Source: Syncephalastrum monosporum B8922
Lineage: Eukaryota > Mucoromycota > Mucoromycetes > Mucorales > Syncephalastraceae
Assembly: GCA_000697355.1 (NCBI GenBank)
Contig: JNEN01001211.1
Span: 62,001-126,000, forward strand
Length of the DNA: 64,000 bases
Direction of reading: 5' to 3'
Position numbers and translations under genes: made by a program. Below the pieces are notes generated by a model. The model worked only from the letters and a program-made list of their open reading frames with translations. It did no database searches and was not told where the DNA came from. Positions 12,186 to 24,527 of this stretch are shown piece by piece; within the stretch, counting starts at the first letter, position 1; the number at the start of each line of letters is the position of its first letter.

Positions 12186-13020
12186 TTTTATCTGAGTAAC
12201 TCTTCTATTTTCTTCACCCTCTCTCTCTCTCTCTCTCTCTCTCTCGCTCATTCACTCGCTTTATACTCTGTCTCTGTCTCCCATTTACTTTTTCTTTTTT
12301 TTCATTACGCATGTCATTCTTTTTTTTTTTCCTTGTCGTCAGACAGCAATTACTACAAATAAAAACCAGTCGTTTTTTATGCTGCCATCAATACATCTGG
12401 TCTATAGATGCGTGCATGCACCTGTAGAATTTTTTCAATGTAATCCTTATTTTTGTGCGTGTGCGCAGGTGTGTATGTGTATGTGTTGATCGATGATCAA
12501 ATCTTGATATGAAGAGGAACGGAGAATGAGTTTTGAGTTCAGGACCCCAGTTGATAATATCAGCAGCGCGACAAGGAACAGACGCCAATTCCACTTTCAC
12601 TAATCCAAGACGGCTCCCCTTTTCATTCAAGGAGAGACTACTGGTTGTGACAAGAGTGGGTAGGTCGAAGGATGGCCATAGATGCAAGTTTCTGTAGGGT
12701 TGGGCGGAAGAGGGGAGTTTTGCGTTGGCTGATTTTATCTAAGGTGTGGTTGCATCGAGCGCAGAAGAATCGAAAAGATAAAACACTGATCAATCATCAA
12801 AACGATACTCCGCCGTTGCCGCATGCTCCATTATCATTTATAATACACATATACAATCGCAAATCGACAAGACGATTTCCCAAATTCCACGCTGTCTTCC
12901 CTTTTTAAACTTTTTTTCCCATTTTCTCTCTCTCTCTCTCTTCACTCCAACCTTCTTTTCTTATCTTCCTTTACGTCGTCTCCCTTTCTTCATTTCTGAC
13001 ATTGGGCATTGAACTTTGCA
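12186..13020. other. Intergenic region, CYC8 3' end and GATA-factor promoter
   Basis: 835 bp with a CT dinucleotide run at 12219-12245 just after the CYC8 stop, T-rich tracts to 12360 and a pyrimidine-rich leader directly before the GATA-factor start. GATA-type sites are listed separately. No coding gene seen. Confidence 0.6.
12735..12966. promoter_or_regulatory. Three WGATAR-type sites upstream of the GATA-factor gene
   Basis: TTATCT at 12735-12740, AGATAA at 12776-12781 and TTATCT at 12961-12966 lie within 290 bp of the start of a gene encoding a GATA factor. Iron-repressor GATA factors bind (A/T)GATAA cores, so autoregulation is possible. The core is short and expected by chance, so this is only a candidate. 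Confidence 0.3.
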
Positions 13021-14349
13021 ATGGAGACACTCAGAACCCGAACGAGCGAGGAGAACCGCAAAAAGCCACCTCAGCAGCAGCAACCAACGACAGCGACAAC
13101 GACAACGACGGCATTGGCAACGTCGCATAGAAGCAGCGAAGTATCAGCGACGCAGTGCGCCAACTGCGGTACAACGACTACCCCGCTGTGGCGTCGAGCG
13201 CCGAACGGGGACACGATATGCAATGCGTGTGGCCTTTACTTCAAGGCACGCAATCAATTCCGGCCAGCGTCGCTGAAGCGGAACCATCCGCAGAAAGAGA
13301 CGCAGGAGGAAGCGCAGAACGACTGTGGCAGCGGGTCATGCCCAGGCGACGGCCACTGCAACGGCACGGGCGGGTCGACGTCGTGCGCTGGCTGCCCGGC
13401 CTTCAACCAGCACCAGGTCAACAAGCAGACGTTGATCTGCGCCAACTGCCGCACCACCACCACACCCTTGTGGCGACGGGACGAGGCAGGCAACACCATC
13501 TGCAATGCATGTGGGCTCTACTACAAGCTGCACAACATGCACCGTCCCGTCTCCATGAAACGGAGCGTCATTAAGCGGCGAAAGCGCATGGTCGTCACCG
13601 AAGAAGAAAACGAGGACGACGCAAAACGCAAGAGGACATCACCCGCCTTATCATCTTCGCCGACGCATACCACGGCACCCAAGAAGCCACATCCCCCGCA
13701 GAAGAAAGAGGATGAAGTGCCAGCCATTGAAGATTACATTGTGCCCAAGCGGAAACAGCCATTTCCGGATCTCTTATTACAGCAACACCATTCACCTCAG
13801 CAGCAACCTCATCAACCACCTCAACAACAAGAGAATAATCATCATAATCACAATCAACATCATCATCAACATCATCAATATACCCTTCCACCGATTACCT
13901 CGACAACGGAGCACCGAGGGTTTGATGTCTTGCTGAGTGCAGCCCGTGTCCGTGAACAGCAGCCGTCGCCACCGCTTCACCATCCCACGCCACATGCCCC
14001 CACTTCCTCCTCCTCCACAGCCACGTCCAATACTGCATTACCACCCATCTCACTGCCGCCTCTTCGTCATTCCCCTCCACCTGCACTTGTCCATCCTTCC
14101 AGTCATCCGGCTCCTGCTCCTGCCCCTGCCCCTCTTCACCATCCACCGCCGCAGCCCACCCCGCCGCCCTCGTCCTTGTGCGAGGTCGACCTTTCCGACT
14201 TTGATACCATGCTGGGCCGTCTGCATCAGCTGAGGCACCAAGCTGCCTCATCGTCGGCATATGCGCACGCCCTCGCTCAGCTGGCACCGAGTCTGAAGGA
14301 TATCGTTCACAAAGCAGAGACGGCTGTCATCAATCGCACTCCTTTGTAA
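13021..14349 (+). CDS. SREA: Two-finger GATA transcription factor, iron-repressor type (SreA/Fep1/Urbs1-like)
   Basis: Single-exon gene of 442 residues. Two GATA fingers of the CX2CX17CX2C type are present: CANCGTTTTPLWRR...CNACG near residues 44-68, and CANCRTTTTPLWRR...CNACG near residues 140-165, followed by a basic tail (KRRKRM). Between them is the cysteine cluster CPGDGHCNGTGGSTSCAGCP. This arrangement is diagnostic of fungal iron-sensing GATA repressors, in which the cluster is needed for iron-dependent repression of siderophore and iron-uptake genes. The C-terminal half is Pro/His/Gln-rich, with a possible amphipathic segment near residues 390-430. Start is the first ATG, at 13021. 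Three GATA-core sites lie upstream. No iron-uptake gene lies in the window. Confidence 0.92.
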   Translation: METLRTRTSEENRKKPPQQQQPTTATTTTTALATSHRSSEVSATQCANCGTTTTPLWRRAPNGDTICNACGLYFKARNQFRPASLKRNHPQKETQEEAQNDCGSGSCPGDGHCNGTGGSTSCAGCPAFNQHQVNKQTLICANCRTTTTPLWRRDEAGNTICNACGLYYKLHNMHRPVSMKRSVIKRRKRMVVTEEENEDDAKRKRTSPALSSSPTHTTAPKKPHPPQKKEDEVPAIEDYIVPKRKQPFPDLLLQQHHSPQQQPHQPPQQQENNHHNHNQHHHQHHQYTLPPITSTTEHRGFDVLLSAARVREQQPSPPLHHPTPHAPTSSSSTATSNTALPPISLPPLRHSPPPALVHPSSHPAPAPAPAPLHHPPPQPTPPPSSLCEVDLSDFDTMLGRLHQLRHQAASSSAYAHALAQLAPSLKDIVHKAETAVINRTPL

Positions 14350-14580
14350 TATAATTTATACTACTCGTCCTCATGCAATACATATCAATACATATGCTCT
14401 ACTTTTTGCGTCTTGTGTTTTATACTTGTTCATGATGATCTGATTGTAGAAAATGGATGTGACGTGATGTGACGTGTGATGAATAAGTGTTGGGAAGGGT
14501 ATGTGTAGATGTATGTGTATGTGTATGTGTACGTGTACGTGAGTATGTCTATATGTGTATGTTACAAATGTAGAAGGAAT

Positions 14581-16125
14581 TTACTCGGCTGTCCAGATGC
14601 CGTCACGGTAAACAAGCTTATCCGCCTCCGGATGGGCGAGCAAGGCCTTTTTAATATCGTAGTCGACATAGAGTTCCTGGACACTCTTGAGTTCATGTCC
14701 GCAATGCGGGCAGCTATGAAACACGTCCTCGCGCTTCTTGTGGTCCTTGTTTAGCTGCTGACACTGGAACAGGACGAGCAGATCAAAGCAGGCGGCATGG
14801 CGGCAATAGATGCCTCGCGCAGGGTGCTCTATCCGGCTGATCATGAGCGGGTCCAGGGCCGATATCGTCTCGTTCTCGTTCAGCAGCACTAGCTCGTCCT
14901 CGTCGCCGTCTTCGCCATACGTGTGCTTCTTCCTCTTGGGCGGCTGCTCGACAAACATGGCCTCGGTTCGTAACAGCCGCCTTCGCTCGTGATCCCGGTA
15001 ACACTCGTCCGGGAGCAGCTTCGCGTCCGGATCATTCTGCATCACCGTCTGAAGATAAACATGGCTAGCGAGTTCTTCGGGTGTCTTTTCGTGCACGGCG
15101 CAGACAGACACGTGTTTGAGATCGACTTCTTCTGTAAAGTAAAACTTGATGTCGATTCCCAGTGCCTTGTATTTGAGCTTGTCTGTCAGATCAATGTAGC
15201 GACAGCCACGCTGGATCATGCGCTAGAACGTATAGACGATCAGTCGAGTGTTCTTCCTTTCCTCTTTTCTCTTTTCTCTTTTCTCTTTTCTCTTTTCTCT
15301 TTTCTCTTTCTTTAGGATCGTACCTCATCGCGTTCTGTCCACTTCTCCTTGCCATCGATGGTCATGGTTTTTATTTGGGGTAACCAGACCGTGCGCGACC
15401 CGAGCCAGAGGTACATAAAGTAACGGGTCGAACGCACCTCTTCCAGAGGGCGAGTGAACTCGAGATGCCATTCTTGAGAAGTCGCATCTGGTATCAATCG
15501 ATCAACACGAGCGACTTCTTCCTCGCGTTCATACAAATCGGTGGTGAGGAACAGTGTGTCGTATGCAAGGTACATCAGCTTTGGGTTCCTTTTTTTTTTT
15601 TTGAAATGGAAGATAGAATTAGAAACTGCTCCCTCCCAAACAACCGTCCGATGCTGCAAGCACTTACTTTTCTCTTGTCTGGCGGTAAGCCTGCTCCCTT
15701 GCTCGCCAGATCGGAAAAGCAGGGTAGAGCAGGCCAAAGAGGAGCTGGACATACTCGCCCTGTTTGACTCGGCTCGAGGGAATGGATACCATGGTGCGCC
15801 CTCGATCGCGCAGGAACTGGTGCAACTTGACCAGTGTCTGACGGGGCAGGTTCCACAAGTTGGCTGGATACTATCATACAAGTCTAAGTGTCTATAATGT
15901 GGTCTTTTTTCTTTTTCGCTCTCTTACCATGAGCTGCTCCATCGCCTGTCGTAGATTGGCCTGGCCAAGCAGCTTGCCAGCCTGCTTGATTTCTTCCGTG
16001 CTCAATCGAGGCCGGCTCGTGAGGGATCGGCGCTGTTTGTTGCCAGGCCAGCGAGTATTGCGATCGTGCTGGTTATGGCGTCGTATGGCCAAGCTGCTTC
16101 GTGCGCCCACAGACGTACACTGCAT
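14581..16125 (-). CDS. SP-RING (MIZ) zinc-finger protein, PIAS/Siz-like SUMO E3 candidate
   Basis: Four exons: 15928-16125, 15668-15870, 15324-15588 and 14581-15222, giving 435 residues. The C-terminal third holds the SP-RING: HPARGIYCRHAACFDLL, then a spacer and SCPHCG, matching the Cys-His-Cys-Cys-Cys zinc pattern of PIAS/Siz ligases. Upstream, residues about 135-300 (WHLEFTRPLEE, RYIDLTDKL, IDIKFYFTEE) look like a PINIT-type domain. A helical N-terminal segment (residues 45-90) could be a SAP-like region. Such proteins help Ubc9 transfer SUMO to nuclear substrates. A heptad repeat of CTCTTTT lies in the third intron. The gene converges on the GATA-factor gene. Activity is inferred from the domain alone. 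Confidence 0.8.
15262..15310. repeat. (CTCTTTT)n intronic microsatellite
   Basis: About seven tandem copies of a 7-nt unit, CTCTTTT on the plus strand, entirely within the third intron (15223-15323) of the SP-RING gene. On the coding strand it is A/G-rich, so it does not form the polypyrimidine tract of that intron. Confidence 0.9.
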
Positions 16126-18225
16126 AATACTTGTGTTCTCTCTCTGTTCGATGCAAAAAAAAAAAATTGTCTGCCGCCCCACAAACAAATCAAAATGCTT
16201 CGAAAACCAGGCTTGACTCCAGCGACCCAATGAGAAAAAGGAAGAATTTTTTTTTATTTGGCATGTTACGATACGCTTACATCAGGATTCGATCCCGAAA
16301 GCGAGTACAGTATCGATATGGTAGCAGGATGGTCATGCAACATCTACAAGCTCTCAAGAAAGCCCTCATTTTTTGATCGATTACGTCCAGCAACGACAAA
16401 ACTATTTATTAGTGATAGATGACGATATAGGTACGTCTCTGTTAAGATTCACATATCTCGAAACAACGCACTCCTCGGCAGACACCTTATCAGGGCGCGT
16501 GGAGAGCTACATGTCCATGCGAATAAACTGCGGGGATGATAGTCCGTCTAGCAAGATATATGCTATATACTAAACTGGCGAAGTAGGAGTCCTAGAGATA
16601 GTAGTGCATATCCACATGTAAAGAGCGTTTGATAGACCTATTAGTATGGCGTCAGCCAAAAAAGGCACAAAGACGTAGGGTGAGCAGTAAAACATGATTT
16701 CTACCGGACTCTTTCCTCGACACAGCTTATTGATATGAAAGGTACCTGCTGGATATACCCAATTAAATGTTCTTATTTGTTATTGTGTCGTTTTGGCCTC
16801 AAACGTAAGGAGGCACGAGGGGTCACAAGTGCGAGCATAACACCACTACAGGCGTCTTGGATCGCGTTGAGACTTGAGCGAGGCGTGCCCCTGTTGCAAG
16901 ACGCGTCCTCCTTGTATCGTGGCCTAGACCAAAAGGAGATCATGCAATTTCATCTGCTGAGGCATAAGGATCATGCATCATCTCGATATTTTGATCTGTT
17001 CCGAAGCTTGAGCCTTTGAAACAATAATAGGTAAGTGATAAGTTCGAAAGGACGGATGTAAAGTGCCCGCGGGTCCCGACGAACCCCTGTGAGAACCCGA
17101 AATGATAAACGTGATACCGCCCGCTGTGCTTATTCGTCCCACCCGAAAGGCTGTCAACGATCCAGCCCGGAGTGTGTGATTGTGCCACCCGCGTGAATGA
17201 TTGATAAACGCGCTTCCCACTTACGCACACACACACGAGATTGACGCGATTTAATCAGCTTATGATCCCACAGAGGACAAAAATTTTTGTCCTCCGTTGG
17301 TTCATCCGTGCGCTAACATCACCTGACAATGACATACGAGAGATTGAATCCGGAGCAACGAAAGATTTTTTCTGTCAAGAGGTGTAGCTATTATGGAACA
17401 CGTATAAAGCAGATCATGCACGCGTTCTAACAAACATAATGAATGCTGTGGGATGATTTACACAAATATTGACTCCACCCGGGACTGCACATCGCTTGCG
17501 TTCCCAAACACAGCGGCAAAAGTTCCTGCAAAAAGAAGCCAGGCAGGATGTCTATCTGTACATGCACTGTGAACCTCTCAATCCAATGATGAAGTAATCA
17601 ACCCAAATAAGGTGTATCTTTTCTCTCTCTCTCTCCATTTCGTTCCATCTCAGACGCACATGGAATGAGCTCTCGATATTTTGACAGCCAGCCCTTGGCA
17701 TTTACTTGCTCCCCGCGCCTCCCCGCATTGTAAATTTCTCTTTCATTCGGCATCCTGGCCGCGCTCTTGTGTTTGGGACCGAAAAAGCGCACTCCCCAAC
17801 ACATACAGTCGATATTCAGACATTAGGGGCGGGAAGCGAGGTCAATGCTATTTTTTCTTCCTTATGTTTGTCTAACAAGACGGGCATGAATACAATGACG
17901 ACGGGGACACCCTATCACGCAGTCGAGTTTCAAAAAAAGGACTCACATGGTAAGACACACTATGAAATGGATGCGATGATCCGAAAGAGAGAGATCAGGA
18001 AGGAAGGAAGGAGGAGCAGCGCGGACGAACGCGCGGGCCTGACGGTGTAAAGAAGGAAAAACGTTTAGATCTGATAACTTTTGGGGGGTGCCACCAAGTC
18101 CGACATCCTTTTCCTTTTTTTTCGTTTCCCATTCAACCGCAAAAATCGAGTGGAGTAAACAGCGCGCGCGCAACTTTCTCTTCCCCACTCCAGACTCACC
18201 TTCTTGATTTATACAAAAGTCCAGT
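16126..18225. other. Gene-free stretch between the SP-RING and APD1 genes
   Basis: 2.1 kb between two divergent genes. Short ORFs here show no codon bias or motif. Direct CT runs near 17620-17640 and pyrimidine-rich sequence before 18226 are ordinary promoter-type sequence. No RNA gene was found by eye. Confidence 0.55.
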
Positions 18226-19237
18226 ATGGCTGGCATTCTTCGCAAATTCAACTCGGTTGTGTTTGGCAATGAGCCTCAGAATGAGGTGGGTATTGACCAG
18301 ATACCCCCGGCCGATTGTATTGTCTCCGACACTTGCCTGGCCTGTCCCATGCCGTGCGACGACCATAAACAGTTTCCTTCCTACCTTCAATTCGACCGAG
18401 ACTCGCCCCTCTTGGGGTCCATGAAGCCCTATGGCCGCCACATCATGATCAGCACCGGCCAGTCCGACTGGGCAGAACACATCGACGACGACACCACGTC
18501 GCTCGCCGCCGCCCTCACCGAGGTGCTCAAAGAGAAGAAAACAGACAAGGGCGAGCTCCGCAACTTCATCACCAACACCTCGGCCCTTAACCATCACTCC
18601 TCGATCCACAACGCCAATGACGTTATCATTATGCCCGACAATATCCTCGTCTCTAACGTCACTCCCGACCGCGCCCTCGAGTTCTACGACCGCTTCATCG
18701 GCATTCCTATGCCAACCTGGGAGAACGACGAAAAGAAGAAATCAAACCACCCCGAATTACAGATCCAGAACGGGAACGGACATGCACAGCACGGGAATGA
18801 GGACGGCATGCAGGTGTACCCGGTGCCTTACAAGACCATGATCCTCATCTGTTCCCACCGACGACGCGACAAACGCTGTGGCATCACGGCCCCCATTTTG
18901 GCCGCCGAGTTTGATAACATCCTGCGCGACAAGGATATGACCGAGGATGATGCAGGCATCCTGATGGTCAGCCATGTGGGAGGTAAGACATCGCCAGAAA
19001 TTTTTGGTCAATGATCTGCAGACTGATTTAGCCCTCTTAGGACATAAATTTGCGGGTAACGTCATTTGCTATATCCATGAAGGCATGACAGGCATCTGGT
19101 ACGGCCGGGTCAATACATGCCATTGCCAGGCCATTGTCGAAGAAACGCTGCAACAAGGCAAGGTCATCAAGGACCTCTATCGCGGCGCCATGACCCACAG
19201 CTTTGGTGAATCCCAGGTCAACCGCCTGCGCTGGTGA
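18226..19237 (+). CDS. APD1: Apd1-like sucrase/ferredoxin-family [2Fe-2S] protein
   Basis: Two exons, 18226-18982 and 19041-19237, giving 317 residues. The N-terminal part has a cysteine segment (DTCLACPMPCDDH). The C-terminal thioredoxin-like ferredoxin domain starts near ILICSHRRRDKRCGITAP and contains HVGGHKFAGNVICY and the IWYGRV strand. The HVGGH motif is the one in which yeast Apd1 is known to bind its [2Fe-2S] cluster with histidines as well as cysteines. The intron falls inside this motif (HVGG/H), and the conserved residues read through correctly. Apd1 is a cytosolic redox protein linked to hydroxyurea and oxidative-stress tolerance in yeast. Start is the first ATG, shortly after a CT-rich leader. 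Confidence 0.9.
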
Positions 19238-19749
19238 TAAGCTTCTTCACGTTACACCTTCTCTTGTTTCCCATAAATTCGCTATAAGCTTATCCATATA
19301 CTCATCCAACTTCAGCTGGGATCTGATAACGTCCACGTTGTTCCTATTCACCCCCCGGTTTTCGCTCCCACGAATGTAACGCATCCGTCTCCCCAGACCC
19401 CATTGACCTTACAACACACCATCATATCACATTCATACACACATATATATATACACACGCGCAGCCTTGTTTTCTTCTACCTTTGAAGACCAATCATCTT
19501 TCATCCAAAAACTAGCATCGCGTCGTTGGACTCATTGTCATGCAAGCATTTGAAACTCTTTAGCCTTTTTTTTTTTTTTTCGTATGAGTGATCCTTATTT
19601 TATTTGGTATAGAGTGAGAAAGGCAAATAATAGAATTAATACATCATGCATCATTAGATATTTACAGCTGGAGATATAATTATCTCGTATATAATGCAGT
19701 CGCGTAGCTATATGGCTTTGATGTGTACGTGTACAGGATTTTTTTTTTT
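19238..19749. other. Convergent intergenic region, APD1 / dioxygenase
   Basis: 512 bp between two stop codons. It contains a short TA/CA repeat near 19440-19460 and T runs at 19567-19580 and just before the dioxygenase stop, compatible with 3' processing signals of both genes. No gene seen. Confidence 0.6.
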
Positions 19750-20937
19750 TTACTCGGCTTCCAGAGGAACGGTCTTCTTGGCGACGTAACCATAGTCATA
19801 GTCACCCTTTCCAAAAGGCATCTCCCAGCCGACCTCCTCGCCGTTGACGAGGAACCAGAGACGGAGGAGGTGACGGGTAGCGCCAGGCTTATCGGTGTAC
19901 GCGCCGCGGGCGTGAAGGATCTGGTAGTTTTGGACAAACTGCATGTCGCCGACCTTGAGCTGCATGTTGAGTGCCTCGCGTTCGCAAAGCTCCTGGATGT
20001 ACTTCATCGCCTCAAACTTGCGCGGATCGATGGTCACGTCCTTGAAGCGGGTCATGGTCTCGAAAAAGTGGGGACCCCAGAATGTGAAGAGGTGATCCTT
20101 GTAATAGGTGAGGGGCGAGGCCGAGATGTAGGGCGCCTCGTCCGGGCCGTGCTCGCCTTTGCGGTCCCAGAGCCAGGGCTCCTTCAAGAGCTCGACAATG
20201 TCGGGCCGCAGCTCCTGGAGGCGGTTGTAAACTGTGTGCGACGAGATCACCGAGCTCAGGCCACCTTCGTGACCCTCGTTCAAGCACAAGAGAGCTACGA
20301 CATCGGTGCCGTCAACGTGGAAGGGCTGAGCCTTGCGGGTGGCGTAGATGCGGGTGGTCGGCTCGTCTGCATCGTAGACACTCTTGGTCGTCGAGCCGTA
20401 GGTCAAATCCTTGACATGACCGAGGACGTGGCCCTTGCCATTCTGGACCTTGCGCGTGCCGAGGTAGGCGCCGACGCCCATAAAGATCGCTACCTGGTCC
20501 TCGCGGCTGTAGTTGAGGATGGGGAAGCCACGGATCAGGGTGAAGCCACGGCCCGAGAAGAGCTCCTTCTTGTTGTTGTCGAGCACGGCCTTGAATGTGG
20601 TCAATGGGAAGTCTTTGGCAGAAAGATCAACCTAATAACATGCTGCGTGAGTTTACTGGCTTTATAATACATCAATGACCCGAAATCTTACCAAGTCGAC
20701 GCCCGACGCCTTGAAGTGTTGGAGACCACGCTCGATATCAGCAATGTCTTCTGCCGTAACGTGGTAGATCCATTCTTCGGGCTTCTGCTCGAGAGCCTTG
20801 CCGTCCCAAACGCTAGGTCCTACGATGCGGTCCGGGAACTCGGTCTTAATTGTGTTTTGGCTGGTGGTAGAAAATCCGCGCCAAGAGGACTTGGGCTGCT
20901 GCTGCTGTTGTTGTTGCTGAGGAATGACGGCGGCCAT
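19750..20937 (-). CDS. TauD/TfdA-like Fe(II)/2-oxoglutarate dioxygenase
   Basis: Two exons, 20692-20937 and 19750-20631, giving 375 residues. After a Gln-rich start (QQQQQQQQ at residues 7-14) the double-stranded beta-helix enzyme follows. The metal facial triad is visible as QPFHVDGTD and the distal histidine in QILHARGAYTD. The 2-oxoglutarate-binding arginine is in TRHLLRLWF. The segment GRGFTLIRGFP is the family's N-terminal signature. Members of this clavaminate-synthase-like superfamily hydroxylate small molecules such as taurine, other sulfonates or trimethyl-amino compounds; the substrate is not deducible. The N-terminus up to residue 40 is poorly ordered, with a possible mitochondrial-like S/T/R content (SSWRGFSTTS) that I would not rely on. 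Confidence 0.88.
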
Positions 20938-23900
20938 GATAATTAATGAGTTTGCTTTAGAATGGTTCTCAATAGAGATAATTTGAATGATATGGTCCCT
21001 TCTTTGACGTATGGTGGCCGCTTTATATACTCTGCTCATTGTATTTTCTCATGCCCTTCGCGTGATATCACCTCGATTGCGTGCTTTGTATCATGGCGCA
21101 ATCCTGTTGCGAAATTGCTCCAAGACATCCGGGATTTCAATTTCGGCCACTCACAGGCCGCAATTTTGCGACATTTCGCGTCATGGAGACTCAACTCACT
21201 GCGTCTGTTGCGTACAATCGCGATTTACCCCAGAGCCAAGCACCTACCTAGGGATGGCAAAATAAAACAAAAATGGGATGTTATTCTTTTACCCTGATCA
21301 CAAGATGGATAACACGTTTTAGCAAGTCCCTCGTCTCCGCGCCAGCGGAGGTGCGCGGAGGTGCGCGACCGCGAGGCTTTCCAGATGAAAACGATTGGCT
21401 CTGGTTGCCTCCTCCCCTCTAACAATTAAAAATTGTATTTGTCACGTCTTGTGCGTGGTATATTGCTGTGCTCCTATGCATAGAAGCGCACAAAGTTTGT
21501 GTATGTTTATCCGCGTGCTTTTCCTCATGCATGACCTTCCGCAGCTATAACCGCCATAAGATGGACATAGTACCCATCGCTGCTGAAAGAAATGCAGCTG
21601 TATAACATGACCGTATGCTGTTGAACCTGAGTTCAGTATCGTCCGACAAGTTAGAGGACAGGGTTACCTATCTATACATTAATAATAACCGGCCAATGGC
21701 ATAGTAGGCAGATTGCTAATTCCTGTGTTCAGTTACATTTCAGTCCAAGATCGATAGGCGGAACACACAACCGAAGCACCATCATCTATGCACACCCCTC
21801 TCCGTAAGCACGCACATACGTCTAATTTTATTCGCTCTTGCACCTATTAAAAGACGGAAAATAAAAAAATTACCCGATCAAGTTCAAAATCTTCTGTGGA
21901 GTGACAAGACACGCTATCAGTACAGTACTTCTTTACGCTTAAAGGAGCTCATAGACTGTCCCTGCAATTACCTCTTTAGTTATTCCACTTTTACTTTGTA
22001 ACTTTTTACTTCACTGATGTTCAAATTGGTGTATGGGAATCATAAATCCTGTGTTTGTGTTGTTCAAAGCCATTTTGGATGTATATAGCAATTATTTTTT
22101 TTTAGAATCTACACGGCGACGCTTCGGATTCCACTATTTTCTGTCTTCATCTGAGTGTCCTTACACAAGAAAAAAGATGAGCCTGTACCGTAACCAAGCA
22201 AAAGGTAACATGTTTTTGCCTACCGTATAACGAGTTGGAAAGGTGTTTTTCAGTGAAGAGACTTATCAGGTACCTACATAGTTATTACTCCGACCAAGGC
22301 GAGTTGTAGTTAGTTTCTATGTAGCACTGAAAGGACATTGAGAAAGAAGTACATAACTCTCACTACCAAAATCATTTTAAACTACATGTCTGATAAGTTT
22401 TCGTTTGTCACATGGAACGACAAAAGCTCCTATTCGGATAGATACCACAAATATCTCAGAGGGTTATTTCTTTTCTCAGCTTGAACGACACCTGCGAACC
22501 AACACAGAGGAAGCGCTCGGAAATGCGATTCATGAGAAAAAGCTGACAAAATAAGTATAGGTGAATAGAGATTGACACGAGGATGTCCACAAGAACATGA
22601 GGACACAGCCCGTTTTACATGACTTGCTTGAGGCCCTACAACGATCTCTCGAGACCTGCCTTGCGAAGTTTCGTCCTATGGTACAATACGTCTGAGTCTG
22701 ATCTAAGTGGCAGCTTTTCTTCTTGTTCCTAACTGTGTGTATCAAGTGAGCGACACAAGGATTCACGAATTGCCGCGTGTGTTATCCAGCAAATATGTAG
22801 AATAGATATTCAGATCATGGCCGCTGTTATGGATCATGTTGACATTCTGGTTTTTTTTTTCTCACGCATCGAAGGGGTGTGACAGCCCGGATCAATACAT
22901 CCGCTGGATAACTCCAGCTTTGTACATTATCGCAAAAAAAAAAAAAAAGATGGTGCTGTAGGTTTCCGAAAAGGAGCTGCGTTCTCAGGTATGGATGGAC
23001 TGCGGTCTTTAATCTAATAGACCCTCACGAAGCAAATTCTTTTCACGCTACTGATTTTTATACGATAACTAGCAAATTCCTAATCTGTTGCAGTCAATAT
23101 AATCAGCGCTGCCTGCCTCATCTAGAACCCATGTATGCTCTTCGAATATACTTCTGAACGATAAATGATGCTTGTAATATTCCACCTTCCATAAATCCTC
23201 TTGAATATGTCGGTGGTGAAAATGTCTCTGTCAAGTATGAATAAGGTAATCGACGGTCATGGATACAGCAAGTCACTCCTGGCTTTAGCTTGAGGCTGAT
23301 GTATACCGCTTGTTTCTGACAAAGTGAATTTTCTCAGGCCCATTCACCAATGAGAGAAAGGAGATCCATAGACCGAACGATACCTTCCCAACATGTTGGT
23401 GTATTGGCGTTTAGCCGAGCGATTTGGATGATCCGTGCTTATCTGGTACGTACATGCATTGGTGATACAAAACTCCACCTGTATTTTCATTACTAGTGAG
23501 TGTCACGGATGAAGTGACATGAAGCAAAATGGCCGGTTGGTGACTTTTATGGTGAGTGTTTATATAGCCTCGTGAAACACCTTTTTTGCAGTGGTTATCT
23601 CCACTACATATTCTGCAGTGCCTACATGAATGACTTTATTGACCGGGAAGAGTCCCATGCATTGACCACTAAGAATTATGGAGGCTCTGTCTCGAGGCTC
23701 CAGCCGTATCAGCACAAGAAGCTTTTGTGAAGTGACTCCGTCACGAACATATATACACCTCATCTAGTTTTGGGAAGAGAAACCGTACATACTTGTGCCA
23801 TACAGAAGCACTTACCTGATACGTGCAGATGCATAGATGAACATGTAGCATTTATGTCCAGCCTAGGGTTGTCTACCTTGTATCCTTTAGTGCTCTCTTT

Positions 23901-24527
23901 CAATTTTTATTTCAAAATATACTTGGCAAGCGTTTGAACCGCCGTTCGTGAGGCATAGAAGCTCTTTGCAGTATGCTGAAATTTACCTGCGAACAACATC
24001 AAGATTACTTACATCCTCTGTGCCGTTGCTGAGGTTTGTATATAACCAGCCTTTCTTGCCACCTTCGCCCTCCATAATAGCACATAGAAATATGCATGCT
24101 CATGTACATTCGACTTTTTATGTAGAGCTAGAGTGCTATAAAATCCCTTTTTCTAAATGAAGCATACGGTTTTCTGTAGAGGATATGGGTATGCTATTGA
24201 CTATACGCTAATTGAACCGATAGTAAGCGCAATGCAAGTAAAAAATATACTTGCAGTATTGTCTCATTTCGTCGACAGTGATCCTCCTTATACAGTGAGA
24301 AAGAACACAGCATACTCTCGCAAAACATATAGCTCCTCACATACTACTTGGGTGCAAGTAGAAACATCTCTGGTAGGGAATATGGACACATATGATAATA
24401 CCATTTTGCCCGTATATAGTTTCCATCATCTGCTGAATTTGTGGAATTGTGATTTATAAGGTGTCACGAGAAAAAAAATGCAGTGCACATCACGTACGTG
24501 TCGGTCCCTTTTTTTATTCCTTTAAAC
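20938..24527. other. 3.6-kb gene-free stretch
   Basis: The largest stretch without a recognisable gene. It is AT-rich relative to flanking genes, with stop codons frequent in all frames and homopolymer runs at about 22850 and 22935. I see no repeat, transposon terminus, tRNA or conserved peptide in it. A promoter for the dioxygenase (left end) and for the reductase (right end) must lie here. Confidence 0.55.

Noticed and set aside
19723..20667. 314-codon plus-strand ORF
   Set aside because: Antisense to the dioxygenase gene, whose catalytic motifs are on the minus strand.
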